Shown here: piece by piece, positions 8,087 through 16,889 of the stretch | Position numbering within the stretch: position 1 is the stretch's first letter | How the letters are laid out: the number at the start of each line of letters is the position of its first letter | DNA from: Sediminibacterium sp. | Lineage (GTDB): Bacteria > Bacteroidota > Bacteroidia > Chitinophagales > Chitinophagaceae | DNA: 64,000 nt | Assembly (NCBI GenBank): GCA_017537025.1 | Contig: JAFWCB010000004.1 | Location: forward strand, 372,001-436,000 | Reading direction: 5' to 3' | Program-made: the position numbers and the translations under genes | The notes under the pieces: generated by a model | What the model was told of the DNA's origin: nothing | The model's database searches: none | What the model saw: the letters and a program-made list of their open reading frames with translations, nothing else

Positions 8087-8227
8087 ATGGCAAGTGTGAA
8101 ACCGGAACAGGTAATTGAAATTTTAAAGCGGCATAATGTGCATATCTCATTGGAGCAAGCGGTACTCATACTGGACTTTATGTTTAAATTTGCTAAGATA
8201 ACTTTAACGCAAAACAGAAGCACATGA
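8087..8227 (+). CDS. 46-residue helper protein coupled to the serine recombinase
   Basis: ATG 8087 to TGA 8225-8227, 46 residues: MASVKPEQVIEILK, then a hydrophobic helix around ISLEQAVLILDFMFKFA, ending QNRST. It has an unusually strong SD, and its stop overlaps the recombinase start (ATGA), so translation is probably coupled. The pattern (EQ-V-I-ILK followed by EQA--ILDF) resembles short ORFs I associate with recombinase genes in Bacteroidetes elements. It might be a small partner or regulator of the recombinase; no function is established. Confidence 0.65.
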   Translation: MASVKPEQVIEILKRHNVHISLEQAVLILDFMFKFAKITLTQNRST

Positions 8228-9768
8228 CAGCAGATTTATACATCCGTGTAAGTACAGATGAGCAGGCAGACAAAGGCTACTCACAGCGGGACCAGGAGGA
8301 ACGTTTAAGAAAGTATTGCGACAATAATCAGATAAAAGTCAGGCAGGTAATTTTTGAAGACCATTCTGCAAAGACGTTCAACCGTCCAAAGTGGAATGGT
8401 TTATTATTTGATTTAAAGAAGAAAAAAAATGCGGTTGATTTTGTTTTATTTTCTAAATGGGACAGGTTTAGCCGTAATGCAGGCGATGCTTACCAAATGA
8501 TAAACATTCTTCGTAAACTCGGAGTGGAACCCCAGGCGATTGAACAACCTTTGGATTTAGCAGTTCCGGAAAACAAGTTGATGCTTGCATTTTATCTGGC
8601 AGCCCCAGAAGTTGAAAACGACCGCAGGGCATTGAATGTTTTGCTTGGTATGCGGAAAGCGAAAAAGGAAGGAAGATGGATGGGTGTTGCTCCAGTTGGT
8701 TATGCAAATAAGATAACTGAGGATGGAAAAAAATATATTGCGCCTATTGAGCCGGAAGCAAGTACCATGAAATGGGTTTTTGAAACATTGGCGGTAGGCC
8801 AGTTAAATGTCGAACAAATAATGAAAGTGGCTTTTGAAAGAGGCGTGAAATGCTGTAAAGCTAATTTCTGGAACCTTTTAAGAAACCCTGTTTACTGTGG
8901 CCGAATTTATTTGTCAGGTTACAAAGAAGAAGAATCAAGGCATGTACAAGGTTTGCATCAGCCAATTATATCAGAAGCACTTTTTTATGATGTGCAGGAT
9001 TATTTGAATGGCAAGAAAAGAACCTACCGGGCAAAAGTGGGCAGTATGGATGAATTACAATTAAGAGGCTATTTGATTTGCCCTAAATGCGGCAAGCTGC
9101 TCACAGGCAGCGCTTCAAAAGGCAGAAACGGCAGGTACTACTACTATCATTGCGTTTCATCTTGTGGAGCAAGGTTCAAGGCTGAAAACGCCAACAAATT
9201 GTTTTCAGGAGAACTTAAAAAGTTAGTTCCCAAACCAGGCATGACAGAAGTTTATAAAGTGGTGTTGCAGGAAGAATTTAAAGCCCAAACAAAGGCGCAA
9301 CGAGAAGATTTAAGGCAGGTGAAAGAAGCATTGGAAAAAGCCAATGCGGAGCTTACAAATGCCCGTAAATTACTATTGTCAAATGAAATTGAGCCGTCAG
9401 AATATCGCAGCATCAAATCAGAATATGAAAAGAAAATAACCGGGCTTGAATCAAGGCTTATTGAACTATCGCAAGAAGGTAAAAGTATAGAACCCTTGCT
9501 GAATAGGGCATTGACAACACTTACTTGTTTAGATAAACTCTATGAAAAAGCAGATAACAAAGCTAAAAGAGAAATCATTGGTTCGATATTCCCCGAAAAA
9601 CTCGTTTTTGACGGATTCCAATATCGAACCGCAAGAATGAACGAAGCCGTTCAGCTAATATACAGTCTGGACAAGGGTTTCAGCCAAAATGAAAATGGAC
9701 AAACCGAACCAATTTTCGATTTGTCCACTTTAGTGCCCGAGACTGGATTCGAACCAGCACGCCGATGA
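8224..9768 (+). CDS. Large serine recombinase (integrase) of the element
   Basis: 514 residues. The N-terminal resolvase domain (about 1-145) has the catalytic YIRVSTDEQ with Ser10 and the SKWDRFSRN arginine motif. A Recombinase domain (about 150-260, with GRWMGVAPVGY and NPVYCGRIYL) is followed by a zinc ribbon (CPKCGK at about 293, then CVSSCG) and a long coiled coil (about 350-430), the layout of phiC31/TndX-type integrases. It should integrate and excise the element. The last 11 codons lie in the antisense strand of tRNA-Leu and read LVPETGFEPARR, so the C-terminus is supplied by the target site and would differ in the circular form. It is the last gene of the rightward unit. Confidence 0.93.
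   Translation: MTADLYIRVSTDEQADKGYSQRDQEERLRKYCDNNQIKVRQVIFEDHSAKTFNRPKWNGLLFDLKKKKNAVDFVLFSKWDRFSRNAGDAYQMINILRKLGVEPQAIEQPLDLAVPENKLMLAFYLAAPEVENDRRALNVLLGMRKAKKEGRWMGVAPVGYANKITEDGKKYIAPIEPEASTMKWVFETLAVGQLNVEQIMKVAFERGVKCCKANFWNLLRNPVYCGRIYLSGYKEEESRHVQGLHQPIISEALFYDVQDYLNGKKRTYRAKVGSMDELQLRGYLICPKCGKLLTGSASKGRNGRYYYYHCVSSCGARFKAENANKLFSGELKKLVPKPGMTEVYKVVLQEEFKAQTKAQREDLRQVKEALEKANAELTNARKLLLSNEIEPSEYRSIKSEYEKKITGLESRLIELSQEGKSIEPLLNRALTTLTCLDKLYEKADNKAKREIIGSIFPEKLVFDGFQYRTARMNEAVQLIYSLDKGFSQNENGQTEPIFDLSTLVPETGFEPARR
9734..9768. other. Putative right attachment site (attR) within the tRNA-Leu 3' half
   Basis: The overlap of the recombinase 3' end with the tRNA-Leu acceptor and T-arm sequence marks the element-host junction. 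Base 9733 and below is element DNA if the tRNA is taken as host sequence. The three bases after the discriminator read CTA rather than CCA in tRNA sense, so no CCA end is encoded here. The exact crossover dinucleotide cannot be fixed without the left end or an empty site. Confidence 0.6.
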
Positions 9769-9817
9769 AAGCACCACCACCTCAAAGTGGCTTGTCTACC
9801 AATTTCAACACCCGGGC
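9734..9817 (-). tRNA. tRNA-Leu(GAG)
   Basis: Reading the minus strand, GCCCGGG at the 5' end pairs with CTCGGGC at the 3' end (one G-U). The anticodon stem CCACT/GGTGG encloses loop TTGAGGT with anticodon GAG (CUC, Leu), a long variable arm follows, and the T-loop is TTCGAAT. The 84-nt length and long variable arm fit a class II tRNA-Leu. It follows argS by 30 bp on the same strand. Its 3' end is the insertion target of the integrative element, so its native terminator has been displaced. Confidence 0.93.
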
Positions 9818-9847
9818 ATCTGGGGTTGCAAACTTAGCATATTTTTT

Positions 9848-11635
9848 TTACATCCTTTCCGGTACCTTAATGCCTAATCCATGCATACCTGTTTCAATAA
9901 CATTGGCGGTAAGCATAGCTAATTGTAGCCTTAGTTGTTTTTTAGTTTCAGTTTCTGCATTGGCGATAGAATGCTCGCTATAAAAGGAGCTAAATGTTTT
10001 TGCTAATTGATAAATATAAATGGCCAATGTAGATGGATTATGTTCTGTTGCGGCTTCCTCTAAGATAGAAGGATATTGTTCTAATGTAAAAGCTAATTGC
10101 TTTTCCAATGGCAGCAGTGGCTCATTCGTAATGGATAACGTTCTTGAAAAAGATAATTTCCGGAGAATACTTTTAATCCTCGCATAAGTATATTGAATGA
10201 AAGGACCGGTAAAACCATGAAAATCGATACTCTCTTCCGGGTTGAAGATCATTTTCTTTTTTGGATCTACTCGGAGTAAAAAGAATTTTAAAGCACCTAG
10301 ACCAATTGTTTCATATAAACTGATCCGCTCTTCTTCCGTGAAGTCGTTTACCTTTCCTAACTCTTCCGTATTTTGTTTTGCTATTGATATCATTTCAGCT
10401 ACTAAATCATCAGCATCTACTACGGTTCCCTCTCTGCTTTTCATTTTTCCGGTTGGTAATTCTACCATACCATAACTTAAATGATATATGCCTTCGGCTG
10501 AAGGTAGCTGTAGTTTCTCACAAATTAATTTGAGCACTTTAAAATGATAGTTTTGCTCATCACCCACTACATAAATACTCTGCTGGGCATTAAATTCAGC
10601 CTGCTTTTGCTCTGCTAACCCAATATCCTGCGTAATATAAACCGATGTCCCGTCTTTTCTTTGTACCAATTTTTCATCTAAGCCATCTGCAGTAAGATCG
10701 ATCCACACACTACCATCTTCTTTTTGATAAAAAACATTTTTTTGTAACCCCTTTTGTACAAGGTCTTTCCCTAATAAATAAGTATTGCTTTCATAATATA
10801 TTTTATGAAAATCGGTTCCTATCATTTGATAGGTTTTCTCAAATCCTTCATATACCCATTCGTTCATTTGTTTCCATAATCGGATGATCTCCGGGTCACC
10901 TTTCTCCCAGGCTAATAACATTTGCTGTGCTGCTAATAAAATGGGTGCTTTTTTTTCTGCTTCTTCAGTGGATAAACCTTCTGTTATTAATTGCGCTACT
11001 TGTTTTTTATATTCCTCATTATACAGCACATAATAATCACCTACAAAATGGTCTCCTTTCATATTTGTTGATGCAGGGGTTGCACCATTAGCAAATAACT
11101 GCCAGGCAATCATACTTTTGCAAATATGAATTCCCCGGTCGTTTACAATACATGTTTTGATTACATCCTTACCGGTAAATGATAAAATATTGGCAATACT
11201 TTTACCTAAAAAATTGTTTCGTAAATGACCCAAATGCAATGGTTTATTGGTATTGGGAGAAGAATATTCAACCATCACACGCTCTCCGGTCAGTGCCGTT
11301 TTTCCGAAATGACTATCACTATAATGAGTATCGATAAAATCTAACCAAAATGTATCTTTCACTATTAAATTCAGAAAACCTTTTACAACATTAAAACCGA
11401 CAAACAAATCGCTATTTTCTTGTAGTAGGTAAGAGCCTAGCTCATTACCAAGTGATTCTGGATTTTTTTGTAGGATTTTTAGAAAGCCAAATAAAACCAC
11501 GGTATAATCACCTTCAAATTCAGGTTTAGTGATATTCACTTGAATCTGATGAAACGGAATATCCTTTTGGTATAAAGCTATAATAGCGGCTGAAGTGGCT
11601 TTTTTTATTTGCTCGGTAAGAAACATCTTTAACAT
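9848..11635 (-). CDS. argS: Arginyl-tRNA synthetase
   Basis: 595 residues, class I synthetase charging tRNA-Arg. Visible are the N-terminal Arg-tRNA-synthetase domain with FEGDYTVVLF, the signature EYSSPNTNKPLHLGHLRN with HLGH at 134-137, the KMSKS-like TGKMKSREG, and the C-terminal anticodon-binding DALR domain ending GMHGLGIKVPERM. The ATG at 11635 lies only about 10 bases from a TAGTTTTG -7 box, so ATG 11626 (MFLTEQ) is a credible alternative start. It is co-directional with tRNA-Leu and divergent from the GtrA gene. Confidence 0.96.
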   Translation of the reverse strand: MLKMFLTEQIKKATSAAIIALYQKDIPFHQIQVNITKPEFEGDYTVVLFGFLKILQKNPESLGNELGSYLLQENSDLFVGFNVVKGFLNLIVKDTFWLDFIDTHYSDSHFGKTALTGERVMVEYSSPNTNKPLHLGHLRNNFLGKSIANILSFTGKDVIKTCIVNDRGIHICKSMIAWQLFANGATPASTNMKGDHFVGDYYVLYNEEYKKQVAQLITEGLSTEEAEKKAPILLAAQQMLLAWEKGDPEIIRLWKQMNEWVYEGFEKTYQMIGTDFHKIYYESNTYLLGKDLVQKGLQKNVFYQKEDGSVWIDLTADGLDEKLVQRKDGTSVYITQDIGLAEQKQAEFNAQQSIYVVGDEQNYHFKVLKLICEKLQLPSAEGIYHLSYGMVELPTGKMKSREGTVVDADDLVAEMISIAKQNTEELGKVNDFTEEERISLYETIGLGALKFFLLRVDPKKKMIFNPEESIDFHGFTGPFIQYTYARIKSILRKLSFSRTLSITNEPLLPLEKQLAFTLEQYPSILEEAATEHNPSTLAIYIYQLAKTFSSFYSEHSIANAETETKKQLRLQLAMLTANVIETGMHGLGIKVPERM

Positions 11636-11645
11636 TTTCGGGGTG

Positions 11646-11653
11646 CAAAACTA
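11646..11653 (-). promoter_or_regulatory. -7 box for argS (TAGTTTTG)
   Basis: On the minus strand TAGTTTTG, followed by C, matches the Bacteroidetes primary sigma factor -7 consensus TAnnTTTG. It is 10 bases from the annotated argS ATG, implying a very short leader. I see no convincing -33 TTG. Confidence 0.45.
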
Positions 11654-11683
11654 ACCATTTAAAAGCTACCTTCGCGCCTTCGG

Positions 11684-12187
11684 ATGCAAAAGCTACATTT
11701 TTTTATACGTAATCAGATATTAAGGTTGGTAGATGTTTTTTACCCACTTTTTCAGCAATTAATGCCCAAACAAACTTTTCGCTATGCTGCATGTGGAGGC
11801 TTTAATACGGTTTTAGATATTAGTATATTTTTTATTGCCTATAATTTTATTCTTCAGAAACAGCCTATTTACTTGCGTTATTTAACTATTGGCCCTCATA
11901 TTGGCGCCTTTTTGATAAGCTTTATAATAACTTTTCCCATTGGCTTTTATCTGAGTCGATATGTAGTTTTCCAAGAAACAGCAGCTACCAAAAGAATACA
12001 ACTCGCTAAATATTTTCTGGTAGTATTAGGTTGCTTGGTACTGAATTATATATTCTTGAAAATTTTCGTAGAGCTCCTACACTGGTATCCCACCCCTTCA
12101 AAGATGCTAACAACAGTATTTGTAGTAGCGTTTAGCTATGTTTCTCAAAAGAATTTTACATTTAAGGCAGGGGAGAAGTCTATTTAG
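11684..12187 (+). CDS. GtrA-like membrane protein
   Basis: 167 residues. After a soluble N-terminus of about 30 residues there are four membrane helices (about 35-60, 68-92, 105-128, 135-155). RYAACGGFNTVLDISIF matches the start of GtrA/DPMS-type domains, and YVSQKNFTFK matches the conserved end. GtrA proteins are thought to help move lipid-linked sugars across the inner membrane during surface polysaccharide modification. No glycosyltransferase partner is adjacent. The stop TAG overlaps the stop of the convergent DUF5686 gene by 3 bases (TTAG). Confidence 0.85.
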   Translation: MQKLHFFIRNQILRLVDVFYPLFQQLMPKQTFRYAACGGFNTVLDISIFFIAYNFILQKQPIYLRYLTIGPHIGAFLISFIITFPIGFYLSRYVVFQETAATKRIQLAKYFLVVLGCLVLNYIFLKIFVELLHWYPTPSKMLTTVFVVAFSYVSQKNFTFKAGEKSI

Positions 12188-14694
12188 AATTGAATTCTAA
12201 AGCTCCCGAAAACACCGAAGTCATTTGTGTTTTGTGAAAGTAAGGAGGGATTTGCTCGGGCATAGAATGGATTGATCCTCCAAACTAAATCAATTCGGAA
12301 GAACCTAAATAAATTATCGAATCCTGTACCTATCTCTGTATAAAAATCGCCTCGTAAAGAACGAAGTCTGTAATCTCCAAAATCAGTTCTGTTCAGTTGC
12401 CTACTTTTGAGATCAAGATTACCCCAAACAGTTTTTAGGTTCCAGAACTGCCGCACTTTAGTTTTCCGGAGGAACGGAACAAGATTGATTAGCTTTTTTT
12501 CAAAATTGTGTTCGATATTGATACCTGCAAAACGATCACTGAAATACTCAAAACGATTCATCAGGTTAAAAGTTTCTTTATTGTAATAATATATTTCATT
12601 TCCCGGATGTAGTTCTAATAACACAAATGGCAAAGCATCTTTCGCCCAAATTTTTCCTCCGTAAGCAAAATAGCTGACTTGCCCGAAACGAGGAATTCGA
12701 AACTGCTGCTTGATACTAAGCGTTGCTTTGAATGAATTGTATTCCCCATTATATATATCGGGCACCGACTTACCTAACCTAAGCTCATAAACAGGCTGAT
12801 CACTTCTTACCCGAAACTTTTTCCTAAACGTGTTAATGGATTTTTCACCGGGTGCATATCTTAATTTGGAAACAATCTCTGTATTAACCAATGGGTTATT
12901 ATTGAATAATGCAACAGCAGGTAAGGGTAAGTAGGTATTGTATTCTATTCTGCTAATAAAATTTGTAATAGAAAAATTTCCTGCCCACTCTTTTGCAAAA
13001 CCTAGTTTATGCTCTTCAATACCTAAGAATTTTTGGGGAATATTTGGTCGGCGGATTAACTGGCTAAATACATTATCAGTCGTTACATCTTCGTCATTAT
13101 ACTTAATTTTACCATTATCTAAATCATCTATGTAGGCACCAAAAATACTCCATCCTTTGTTGCCCGGAAACTTATAATTAAAATCTATTTTTCCTTTCCA
13201 CCTGCTATCTCTAAATCCATAGGCAACATATGCATGTAGTCTTATAGATTTACTAAATAACTCAGTAGTTCCCAAATCAAATCTCAACCGAACCTGTTCT
13301 ATTGGATTTCCACTAACCCATTTAAACCAAGGGCCAATTTCAAATTTCCCGATTTTTTTATGACCATCCACTATGAATGCAAGTGTTTCGCTATACTTTT
13401 TGAATACAGGAACTGTTTTTAATGTATCAATCAGTTTCAATACAGATTCTTCATTTTTTGTGAGCTGCTCGGTTCTATGCTCATTCCAGTATTTTTTATC
13501 TATAATCACAGAGGCTTCATTACTGATCACTTCATCTTTAATTCTATTTTTCTTTATTTCAGCTTCAATTTCAGGAGCATTTATTTTTATATTGGTATAT
13601 TTTTTTGTTTTTCTTCCAATAAAAGAAAATTTATCTTTTTTCAACGGAGAAACTTCTGCAACAAAAACGTCTTTAGCAAAAAGCCATTTCCCGTTTTCAT
13701 TTCGATTGAATTCTTGGCTGATACTGAGCCGATGTACGAAGTTAATATTAGCGGTAGTATTGATATTTAGGTTGATCCTTTGAATCGCCCAAGTTGTGCT
13801 ATGTATCCAGCAATCTCCGGAAAATGTATTTTCACCATCAAATTTTGGTGAAAATATAAGATGAAAATATTTTTCACTACCGATAGTTATCGTATCGGCT
13901 CCTTTATAATTATAATATTTATCACCTACATTGCTAAGTGGACTAATAAACTCTTTATCGAAAATATTGAGTTGATTACTGTATACATTAATGCGCTGAT
14001 TCACCCCATTGATGAACTGTAATACGGACTCATTTTTAAGACCATGTGTTTGTTGCGCGGTAATCACTTCTCTGGTAGCAGATGGACTATTGGAAAAATA
14101 GTATTCCGATAAGGTTTCTGTAAGAAAAACGGGTAAAAAAGGCTTAGCTTCCGTAACACTATCAATATTATCTAATACAAATCCAAATGGCTTGAGTAGT
14201 TTAATATCCCTGAATTTTTCTTTATTGATATTATTCAGATCAATCTCTAATTTATTGTATAGGGTATAGGAATAGCTTTGATATTGATAGGGGTTATTTT
14301 CGGGTTTGTGCGTAACCACATTCTTCCACCAACGCAATCCTTTACTAAACTTTGATTTTACAAATACTTCATTGGTTTGCTTGAGTGGACCTAGTAGAAA
14401 TTGCAGGGTATCGTTTGAAACAGATTTTACGGCATAACTGAAGTTATCATGACCTACATAGCCTATAATTAGGCTATCATTACTCATATTGGATAACCTT
14501 ACACTAAAAAAGCCTAAACTGTCTGTAAGAGTACCGGTTCCATTTTTCTTCCATTTCACAGTTGCAAACGCAACGGCTTCTTTGGTAAAAGGATTGATCA
14601 CCTTTCCCTTTACTAAACTACCCGGTTGAGCGGATAACGATAGGGGTAGGTAAACCACAAAAATGAACGCAAAACATATAAGAATCCGGCTCAA
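12184..14694 (-). CDS. DUF5686 outer-membrane protein with carboxypeptidase-like N-terminal domain
   Basis: 836 residues. Signal peptide (SRILICFAFIFVVYLPLSLSAQ), then a carboxypeptidase-regulatory-like beta-sandwich (about 25-105, GKVINPFTKEAVAFATVKW) and a long DUF5686 region with many alternating beta strands that should form an outer-membrane barrel; it ends in FGSFRIQF with the aromatic C-terminus of barrel proteins. Such proteins are widespread in Bacteroidota and have no established function. It is convergent with the GtrA gene. Confidence 0.85.
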   Translation of the reverse strand: MSRILICFAFIFVVYLPLSLSAQPGSLVKGKVINPFTKEAVAFATVKWKKNGTGTLTDSLGFFSVRLSNMSNDSLIIGYVGHDNFSYAVKSVSNDTLQFLLGPLKQTNEVFVKSKFSKGLRWWKNVVTHKPENNPYQYQSYSYTLYNKLEIDLNNINKEKFRDIKLLKPFGFVLDNIDSVTEAKPFLPVFLTETLSEYYFSNSPSATREVITAQQTHGLKNESVLQFINGVNQRINVYSNQLNIFDKEFISPLSNVGDKYYNYKGADTITIGSEKYFHLIFSPKFDGENTFSGDCWIHSTTWAIQRINLNINTTANINFVHRLSISQEFNRNENGKWLFAKDVFVAEVSPLKKDKFSFIGRKTKKYTNIKINAPEIEAEIKKNRIKDEVISNEASVIIDKKYWNEHRTEQLTKNEESVLKLIDTLKTVPVFKKYSETLAFIVDGHKKIGKFEIGPWFKWVSGNPIEQVRLRFDLGTTELFSKSIRLHAYVAYGFRDSRWKGKIDFNYKFPGNKGWSIFGAYIDDLDNGKIKYNDEDVTTDNVFSQLIRRPNIPQKFLGIEEHKLGFAKEWAGNFSITNFISRIEYNTYLPLPAVALFNNNPLVNTEIVSKLRYAPGEKSINTFRKKFRVRSDQPVYELRLGKSVPDIYNGEYNSFKATLSIKQQFRIPRFGQVSYFAYGGKIWAKDALPFVLLELHPGNEIYYYNKETFNLMNRFEYFSDRFAGINIEHNFEKKLINLVPFLRKTKVRQFWNLKTVWGNLDLKSRQLNRTDFGDYRLRSLRGDFYTEIGTGFDNLFRFFRIDLVWRINPFYARANPSLLSQNTNDFGVFGSFRIQF

Positions 14695-14764
14695 CTTACT
14701 ACACTTTTTATGTGGGATTTCGGAGGATAGAAAGATTTTGTAAATATCCTAAATAACTAAGATA

Positions 14765-14864
14765 TGTCAGTTTGATTGACTCAAAATTAACTATTTGTCA
14801 GTAAAAAATGCAGTCAAAAATGGGTTTAAAATGCTATCTGCCATTTTTTCACCTAAGCTGTCAG
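14765..14864 (+). promoter_or_regulatory. Three helically phased TGTCAG repeats upstream of dnaK
   Basis: TGTCAG occurs at 14765, 14796 and 14859. The spacings are 31 and 63 bp, i.e. near three and six helical turns, so all three would face the same side of the helix. They precede a -24/-12-like element and could be sites for an activator. The function is inferred from position and phasing only. Confidence 0.5.
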
Positions 14865-14879
14865 TGGCATAATCATTGC
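14865..14879 (+). promoter_or_regulatory. Sigma54-type (-24/-12) promoter of dnaK
   Basis: TGGCATAATCATTGC has GG and GC at exactly the spacing of the sigma54 consensus TGGCAC-N5-TTGC. The implied start site is near 14891, about 14 nt before the dnaK ATG at 14905. No TAnnTTTG box is obvious in the same gap. Confidence 0.55.
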
Positions 14880-14904
14880 CAAGAGCTATATGTAAATTTT
14901 AAGT

Positions 14905-16809
14905 ATGGGAAAGATAATAGGAATAGATTTAGGTACCACGAACAGCTGTGTATCTGTAATGGAGGGCAATGAGCCCGTTGTTATTGCAAATGAAGAAGGT
15001 AGAAGAACTACCCCTTCTGTAGTAGCATTTCTTAAGAATGGAGAACGTAAAGTAGGAGATCCTGCTAAGCGTCAGGCCATTACTAACCCTCAAAATACGA
15101 TTACCAGCGTTAAACGTTTTATGGGTCGTAGATTCGATGAGGTAACAGAAGAGATTAGTCATTGGAGTTATAAAGTAGTTAAAGGGGATAATAACACAGT
15201 GCGTGTTGCGATTGATGATCGTTTGTATACCCCGCAAGAGATTTCTGCGATGACTTTGCAGAAGATGAAAAAAACGGCTGAAGATTATTTAGGTCAGGAA
15301 GTTACGGAAGCAGTTATCACCGTTCCGGCTTATTTTAATGATGCTCAGCGTCAGGCCACTAAAGAAGCGGGTGAAATTGCCGGATTGAATGTTAGAAGAA
15401 TAGTAAATGAACCAACTGCTGCCGCTTTGGCTTATGGGTTAGATAAAAAACATGCCGATCAAAAGATCGCCGTATTCGATTTAGGTGGTGGTACTTTTGA
15501 TATTTCTATTCTCGAATTAGGAGATGGTGTTTTTGAAGTAAAATCTACCAATGGAGATACGCATTTGGGTGGTGATGATTTTGATAAAGTTATTATGGAT
15601 TGGTTAGCCGATGAATTCAAGAGTCAGGAAGCTATTGATTTGCGTAAAGATCCTATGGCTTTACAGCGCTTGAAAGAAGCTGCTGAAAAAGCTAAGGTTG
15701 AATTAAGTTCTTCTTCAGAAACTGAAATTAATTTACCGTATATCACTGCAGTAGATGGCGTACCTAAGCACTTAGTAGTGAAATTGAGTCGCGCTAAGTT
15801 TGAGCAATTGGCAGATAATTTATTTGCACGTTGTTTAAAGCCTTGTGAAATTGCTTTAAAAGATGCAGGATATAGTACTTCTGATATTGATGAGGTAATT
15901 TTAGTGGGTGGTTCTACCCGTATCCCTAAAGTGCAAGAAATTGTTGAGAAGTTTTTTGGCAAAAAGCCAAATAAAGGGGTGAATCCTGATGAAGTTGTAG
16001 CTGTTGGAGCTGCAATCCAAGGTGCGGTATTAACCGGGGAAGTAAAAGATGTGCTATTGCTGGACGTTACTCCTTTAAGTCTAGGTATCGAAACCATGGG
16101 TGGTGTAATGACTACCATGATCGCTGCTAATACTACAATTCCTACTAAGAAAACGGAAGTATATTCTACTGCCAGCGATAATCAGCCTGGGGTACAAATA
16201 CATGTATTGCAAGGAGAGCGCCCCATGGCAAGCCAGAATAAAAGTTTAGGTATGTTTAATTTGGATGGTATACCTCCGGCTCCTCGTGGTGTTCCTCAAA
16301 TTGAAGTAACATTTGATATTGATGCAAATGGTATGTTACATGTAAGTGCAAAAGATAAAGGTACCGGTAAAGAGCAGAAAATCAGGATAGAGGCAGGAAG
16401 CGGGTTAAGTAAGGAAGAAGTTGAAAAAATGAAGGCGGAAGCAAAAGCCAATGAGGCTGCAGATAAAGAAGCCAGAGAGAAAGTTGAAAAAATTAACCAA
16501 GCCGATAGTTTGATTTTCCAAACAGAAAAACAATTTAAAGAGTTTGGTGATAAAATTCCTGCAGATAAGAAAGGTGCTATTGAAGCTGCGCTATCTAAAT
16601 TAAAAGAAGCCCATAAAAATCAGGATATTCCTGCTATCGATGCGGCAATAACTGAGATGAATACTGCATGGACTGCCGCCAGCGAAGATATTTATAAAGC
16701 GCAACAGGCAGCTGGTGCCCAACCAGGTGCTGAACAAGCAACAGGTACAGAATCTACCCAAACGAAAAGCGATACCGTAGAGGATGCGCAGTTTGAAGAA
16801 GTGAAGTAA
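14905..16809 (+). CDS. dnaK: Molecular chaperone DnaK (Hsp70)
   Basis: 634 residues, full length. The N-terminal ATPase domain (about 1-380) has [16 protein letters not shown], the phosphate-2 motif [16 protein letters not shown] and [11 protein letters not shown]. The linker [19 protein letters not shown] leads to the substrate-binding beta domain, then a helical lid and the acidic tail ending [12 protein letters not shown]-driven folding chaperone of the cytoplasm, working with DnaJ and GrpE, neither of which is adjacent. Preceded by a sigma54-like promoter and followed by a bidirectional terminator shared with dnaG. Confidence 0.98.
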   Translation: MGKIIGIDLGTTNSCVSVMEGNEPVVIANEEGRRTTPSVVAFLKNGERKVGDPAKRQAITNPQNTITSVKRFMGRRFDEVTEEISHWSYKVVKGDNNTVRVAIDDRLYTPQEISAMTLQKMKKTAEDYLGQEVTEAVITVPAYFNDAQRQATKEAGEIAGLNVRRIVNEPTAAALAYGLDKKHADQKIAVFDLGGGTFDISILELGDGVFEVKSTNGDTHLGGDDFDKVIMDWLADEFKSQEAIDLRKDPMALQRLKEAAEKAKVELSSSSETEINLPYITAVDGVPKHLVVKLSRAKFEQLADNLFARCLKPCEIALKDAGYSTSDIDEVILVGGSTRIPKVQEIVEKFFGKKPNKGVNPDEVVAVGAAIQGAVLTGEVKDVLLLDVTPLSLGIETMGGVMTTMIAANTTIPTKKTEVYSTASDNQPGVQIHVLQGERPMASQNKSLGMFNLDGIPPAPRGVPQIEVTFDIDANGMLHVSAKDKGTGKEQKIRIEAGSGLSKEEVEKMKAEAKANEAADKEAREKVEKINQADSLIFQTEKQFKEFGDKIPADKKGAIEAALSKLKEAHKNQDIPAIDAAITEMNTAWTAASEDIYKAQQAAGAQPGAEQATGTESTQTKSDTVEDAQFEEVK

Positions 16810-16857
16810 GGAATAGGGTATGCGGTAAAAGGGTTGAAGAATAATAATATATGTATC

Positions 16858-16889
16858 AAATAGCTGATCACTTATGGGGTCAGCTATTT
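16858..16889. terminator. Bidirectional terminator between dnaK and dnaG
   Basis: AAATAGCTGA (16858-16867) pairs with TCAGCTATTT (16880-16889) around a 12-nt loop, with T-rich and A-rich flanks on both strands. It lies just after dnaK and touches the dnaG stop. Confidence 0.75.

Larger units (their letters stand above)
1..9768. mobile_element. Right-hand portion of an integrative/conjugative element integrated in tRNA-Leu
   Basis: This segment carries conjugation genes of the Bacteroidetes TraK/L/M/N type, mobile-element accessory genes and a large serine recombinase at its right edge. The recombinase stop codon lies inside a tRNA-Leu gene on the opposite strand, and ordinary host genes (argS onward) begin just past the tRNA. 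I infer that the right attachment site is within 9734..9768. The left end, and the remaining transfer genes (VirB4-like TraG, TraJ, coupling protein, relaxase), are not in the window, so it cannot be told whether the element is complete. It carries a probable anti-phage gene as cargo. Confidence 0.85.

Noticed and set aside
8224-9768. IS607- or Tn3-type resolvase instead of an integrase
   Set aside because: The 514-residue length with Recombinase domain, zinc ribbon and coiled coil is that of large serine integrases.
9765-9983. 72-residue plus-strand frame beginning in tRNA-Leu
   Set aside because: It lies antisense to tRNA-Leu and the argS 3' end, and has no similarity that I recognise.
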